DNA from: Adiantum capillus-veneris
Taxonomy: Eukaryota; Streptophyta; Polypodiopsida; Polypodiales; Pteridaceae
Length of the DNA: 64,000 nucleotides
Assembly: GCA_014529385.2 (NCBI GenBank)
Contig: CM043969.1
Coordinates: 68,894,676-68,958,675, forward strand
Direction: 5' to 3'
Of the stretch, positions 60,255 to 64,000 are shown piece by piece (positions within the stretch are counted from its first letter, which is position 1; each line of letters begins with the position of its first letter). The notes below the pieces were generated by a model. That model saw only the letters and a program-made list of their open reading frames with translations, was not told the DNA's origin and did not search any database. Both the position numbers and the translations under genes were made by a program.

Positions 60255-60413
60255 TGACAAGTTGATACAATCTGGAAGCTTGTAGCCCCGGCTCATCAAT
60301 TACAAGGTTTACCCAAAAAATAGCAGTTACAATATTCTCGATTTATCAAAAATATTAAGTGTTTTTACATGGGAGCTCCGAAAAATGGTATTCGAGTTAG
60401 CTTGTTGCTAACA
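60255..60413 (-). repeat. 3' LTR of element D (159 bp)
   Basis: On the minus strand the LTR reads TGTTAGCAACAAGC...CAACTTGTCA. It is placed by the purine tract directly upstream (minus) and by the point where A' sequence resumes at its other end. The 5-bp flank GGTAA (60250-60254) would be the target duplication, but its partner and the other LTR lie outside the window. The LTR length is therefore inferred from one end. Confidence 0.7.
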
Positions 60414-60430
60414 TTCTCCCCCTCCTCGCC
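60414..60430 (-). promoter_or_regulatory. Polypurine tract of element D
   Basis: Minus-strand GGCGAGGAGGGGGAGAA abuts TGTTAGC. It closely resembles the GGAGGGGGAGAG tract of element C. Confidence 0.8.
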
Positions 60431-60623
60431 TGTGTCATCCCTTGACACAGCTTTATGGGTTGAAGTAGTCTTCAGGTTGACGGTTAACGAGTTTTAAGCC
60501 CATTTAGGACCTTTTCGTATCTAATTTTTCTCTCTTTGTCTCGTACCTGCAAAAACTACATTGTTACTCCGTTTTTAAGCTCCACTGCTGAGTAGCCTAC
60601 AAATATCGATGTCAGGTTGTTGA
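60431..60623 (-). other. 3' untranslated region of element D
   Basis: No gene seen. It lies between the last frame of D and the purine tract. Confidence 0.45.
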
Positions 60624-61376
60624 TCAGTGGCCCAAATATCTTTGTTCGCCAAGTGAAGAACCTTGTGTAGAACGCTTCCTCAAACGCCAACATATTGTGA
60701 GAAGGTAAAAACATGCATCTGGCGTAGAAGCTATAGAGGACATCTTCGGAAGTTTGGCCACTAGATCGTAGAATAAACCTTTATTACCCTCGAGGAAAAT
60801 CCAAGGGACGCTTGCTTGCTCTGGCTCATGAAAAACTTCGATGCAGGTGAGCAGCATTCGACAGATTTTATATAGCATCGCACATGATAGATCCAGTAGA
60901 CTTTTGAAGAAGGACATGGCGTCCATTAGGGTTTTCACCATGTATTCTTCAGTCGACGGTCCCTTTTCTGGAGCAGGCAACCTCGGGTAGTTCAGACAAG
61001 TTGGCTGCTTCTTTGTTATTGCCTCATGTTCTTGCCAGGTCCTTACTCTTGGTACAGGATAGAAAGTAGGATCCTTTTGTAGGGCCGTAGGTGCTCTTGT
61101 GAACAGAATCAAATACCTTGGATTCTTGTTTAGCCAGCTTAGCCTCCACTTTCGGTGGTCTTGATATGCGCCTTCTTCTTGCATGTCTTTGTACAGCCTC
61201 TCTTTTACCTGGAGCAACTCCACCTTTATCAAAGGATATGGCAGGGATTGTTGATGCCATTGCACATTGATTTGATTGGAAGTGAGTTGTGAAGCATTGA
61301 CAGAGTGAAGGACTCTCAACTCCCAATCCATCGCTACTTCCACTGCTCATCCACCTCTTGTGTAATCTTTTCTTTC
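60624..61376 (-). pseudogene. C-terminal domain of element D protein (unknown)
   Basis: Open minus frame to 60624 with no family I recognise. Segments: WELRVLHSVNASQLTSNQIN, LPYPLIKVELLQVKERLYKD, QDHRKWRLSWLNKNPRYLIL, FYPVPRVRTWQEHEAITKKQ, LLDLSCAMLYKICRMLLTCI, PWIFLEGNKGLFYDLVAKLP. The composition looks like a folded alpha-helical domain. It occupies the place just before the 3' LTR where integrase or an extra 3' gene would be expected. No integrase residues are visible. Confidence 0.55.
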
Positions 61377-62880
61377 AGTGCATCTTTTTCGGCATTGGCA
61401 CTGTATCCGTTCCTGCTATTTGTACCTAAAATTTCTCATCGCCACCTAACCCTTTTGTTGGCTGTGTCTCCATATCAACAAAAGTAACTGAGGGGATCTC
61501 TATCTGTGGCGGTTATGAAGTTCCTGCCTCTTCTTGTGTTTCTGGCCGTCCATCTCTCAATAGCTGGTTGACTCTTTTAAGCTCAGCTATTTCTTTAAGC
61601 AGCTCGTCTTCTCATTGCACTTGCATTAAACCCAAGTCTCTACGTTGAGACTGCTCCAATTTAAGCTCTAGCTCGAGGTCCTTGTTCTTTTTCTCTAATG
61701 CTTTGTAGACCTCGTTTGTTCCTTTGATTGAGGCCACTGAGGGATTTTCTTGTATTGCCGCAAGAAAATTTCCTGATCATTTATTATCCGCTCTAAGTAT
61801 TATAGGGAGGTGTTTGCTACATCTAATTGTACTTGCATCTTCTGAACTGACAGGGTTGTAGTTAGAAGTTCGTTCATAACTTTTGTCAGTTGTTCATATT
61901 TTGCTTTGCAAGCATCTGACAACTTCGTAAGCAGGTCACCAAGCTCCTCCATTTCCTTTTGCTGTTTATCCGTAGCTAGCTGATGTTGCTTAGCTTTAGC
62001 TTTCATTTCCTGCACTTGCTTTTGTAGATCGATGATGATATTTAATATGTCGTCTAACTCCCCTTGGAGTGCGTCAATCACCATCTCCAATTCGTTAGCC
62101 TTTGTGTTGTGGCTAAGTGTTGTTGTTCGGAGTCTTTCCGCCATGTCCTGCATTTTCTTGGCATATTTGTTGACTTGCAGGATCACCTCATCGTTAGATT
62201 GCCAATCTTCATTTTTTTGCTAGCTACCTAGATGTTTTGGCAGTCTCTTATGTCTCTCTCAGCTGCTCGTGGCGATTGGTTGTTCTTTCCCTTGAGGCTG
62301 GCTGGTCTTCTCCCGCTTTGTTATCCTGAGGCTTTGTGGATGCCTCGGCCTTTTCTTGTTGTGTAGAGGTAGAAGGTGTTTCTTTGGGCTCACGTTCTCT
62401 TGTTTGCTCAAACTTTGTGGTGTCCTCTGTGTAGGACTTGCTGCTCTTTCCGTCTCTGGCTCTTTCTCTTTGTGTTGCTCTTGTGTAGTAGATGTCTGTT
62501 GTACACATTCAGTTGCTTCTCTATGTTCAGGCTCCGTTTACTTTGTGGGCTCAGTTTTTGTGGCTTTATGTGCTGGTGATGGTGGTGGGCTTGGCATGGG
62601 GTGATCATGCTATTCTAAAGGAGGTGAAGAAGGTCGGCGAGATATATCATCTTGATCATGCTATGCTTCTCCTTGTGCAGTTGCTTCCTCTGCTTGCTTT
62701 TGCTGCTCCGCCACCTCTTTAGCTTTCCGTTCCACTTCTTTGGCTTCTTTCAGATTCAAAGCTTCTGCTTCCTGATACATTTTTTCCAATAGTTCTGTTG
62801 GATCTCCGGCCTGTTTCCTAGTATGGTGCTTCGCTCTTGGCCCTTTCAATTCAATTGGTACCCACTTTGCCGGGTTCTTG
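61377..62880 (-). pseudogene. Coiled-coil and low-complexity middle of element D protein
   Basis: Several minus frames joined by stops and slips. At 61800-62186 is a strong coiled coil (NKYAKKMQDMAERLRTTT, ELEMVIDALQGELDDILNII, LQKQVQEMKAKAKQHQLA). It continues at about 61560-61720 (KALEKKNKDLELELKLEQSQ, ELKRVNQLLRDGRPETQ). At 62248-62640 is a Glu/Lys/Ser/Pro-rich linker. At 62661-62849 is a charged helix (LLEKMYQEAEALNLKEAKEV, EVAEQQKQAEEA). The overall layout suggests a filament-like or scaffold protein. Confidence 0.55.
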
Positions 62881-64000
62881 CCTTGTGCTTGGCGGCTGCG
62901 TTCTTAAGAGTGATTTTCTCTTTCAAACCTAGATTGTTTTTGTTGCGGCTCCTCCTGATGTGCTGACATGGCTTTTCTTTTCATTTCTTTCCTTCGGACT
63001 CTTTTTTCCTCATTATCAGAGCTTTTACTACTATGGCGTTCTAGCTAGCGAGCTCTCAGCAAACTCTTCATCAAACTTGTATGTTCCCTTGGTAGATCTT
63101 GTGGATCTAGGGGAAGATTGTGTTGACACTATCCAAGTGTCCTAGTCTAGGGTAGGTGGCAGGTTGTCGGCCATGCCGATAGAATGGTAGACAATTCTGG
63201 TTAGAACCTCTGGTGCTCCCAGATATGTTATTTTTTCCTCTTTCTTTGTCCCTTTCAATGTGGACAACACGTACTGTGCATGGTCAATTGGTTTCCTTGT
63301 TGTTGATTTGAGAACTTGTGTAAAGGTTGTGGCAACTGCATATTGGGTGTCGTATACCTTGGTGGTCTCTTAGCGAGGAAGTGGAAGTGTTGGTGGCACA
63401 ATCTTCAATCTTACTGGTTCCTGCACCTGTTTCTGGATGAGATCGGCAAATGTCGCAGCGGCGGTTTCCTAGGTGAAAGTTCCTGTCGTCTTTCTATCTC
63501 TTGCCCTCATGGTCATTCCTTCTATTGGCAAGTCTGAGAGCTTCTGTCACTATCTCTTTTGTAATCACCAGTTCGACTTTGTTCTCTTGTTGGTCAGAGA
63601 TTTGCGTGGTTCTATCTTCTTTGATCGTGGACAAAAGCTCATAAGCTTTTTAAAAGTCCACTCCAGATGGCTCTTGTTCATAAAAATCTCTAAGTCCTAG
63701 GTTGGCTTCTTTGGTCTCGGGCTTTGCAGCGACATCATAGACTTCTTTCAGTAGAAGTTGTAGTTCTACCTCGTGTCCTTCTTTGCTCTTGAATCTACCA
63801 GTGAACATTGTGGTGTTGTTCTCTTCCAAGTATTCTCTTGATAGATAGGTAGCTTTAGCAGTTTTGACTGAACTGGGGTCAAGTTGATATGGTGGTAGCT
63901 CCTGTAGCTTCTCCTTTTGCGAGAGCTTTTTCTTGGCTTTCTCTGCGGCTTGCATGGCTCCTATTAAGTGAATAGAGTATCAAAGCTAGCAAATTTGGCA
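62881..64000 (-). pseudogene. N-terminal part of element D protein (unknown, partial)
   Basis: Minus frames. At 63650-63955: QAAEKAKKKLSQKEKLQELP, SREYLEENNTTMFTGRFKSK, LQLLLKEVYDVAAKPETKEA. This continues in frame past TAA at 63650 (KAYELLSTIKEDRTTQISDQ, KVELVITKEIVTEALRLANR). A shifted frame follows with FADLIQKQVQEPVRLKIVPP, PIDHAQYVLSTLKGTKKEEK and ITYLGAPEVLTRIVYHSIGM (63150-63470). It is coherent coding sequence, but I cannot name the family. A gag-like capsid role is possible from its place upstream of a 3' LTR. It continues beyond the window edge. Confidence 0.55.

Overview
The window looks like nuclear DNA of a land plant with a large, repeat-rich genome. It holds plant-type Ty3/gypsy and Ty1/copia retrotransposons, tRNA-iMet and tRNA-Asp primer sites, a hAT transposon, long CA and CT microsatellites, and a Penelope-like element (PLE) that lacks a nuclease domain and carries hammerhead ribozymes. 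PLEs of that kind are known from non-seed plants, so a fern or lycophyte is a reasonable guess, but the sequence does not prove it. I see no intact cellular gene, tRNA, rRNA or CRISPR array. Nearly all coding regions are decayed transposon genes, broken mostly by in-frame TAG, TGA and TAA codons.

Left side (1-9060): a broken copia pol fragment (1-1139), then AT-rich sequence built from diverged copies of two non-coding repeats. One repeat family carries a short remnant resembling a receptor-kinase activation loop.

Centre (about 9060-60254): one nested stack. A minus-strand gypsy element (A') is split by a plus-strand relative (A, 10698-58852). A is itself interrupted three times. (1) An 8.3 kb hAT transposon (16207-24481) lies in its gag. 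It has terminal inverted repeats (TIRs), an 8-bp target duplication, a decayed transposase, and two decayed opposite-strand cargo genes: a protein kinase and a RING protein. (2) A TIR element (25460-34910) lies in its reverse transcriptase and is itself filled by gypsy element B (25638-34620, target duplication AAAGT). (3) A 19.4 kb LTR element C (36765-56205, target duplication GCATG) lies in its integrase.

Element C is the strangest object. It has a tRNA-Asp primer site and a leader with a tandem array of perfect palindromes at 298-299 bp spacing. Its gag is duplicated around a PLE. It also has a long reading frame with two retropepsin-like domains and repeated tryptophan modules. I find no reverse transcriptase, RNase H or integrase of its own. 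The only reverse transcriptase inside it belongs to the PLE.

Right side (60255-64000): the 3' end of a minus-strand element D with a 159-bp LTR. Its visible 3.6 kb encodes a decayed, coiled-coil-rich protein of unknown function instead of pol.
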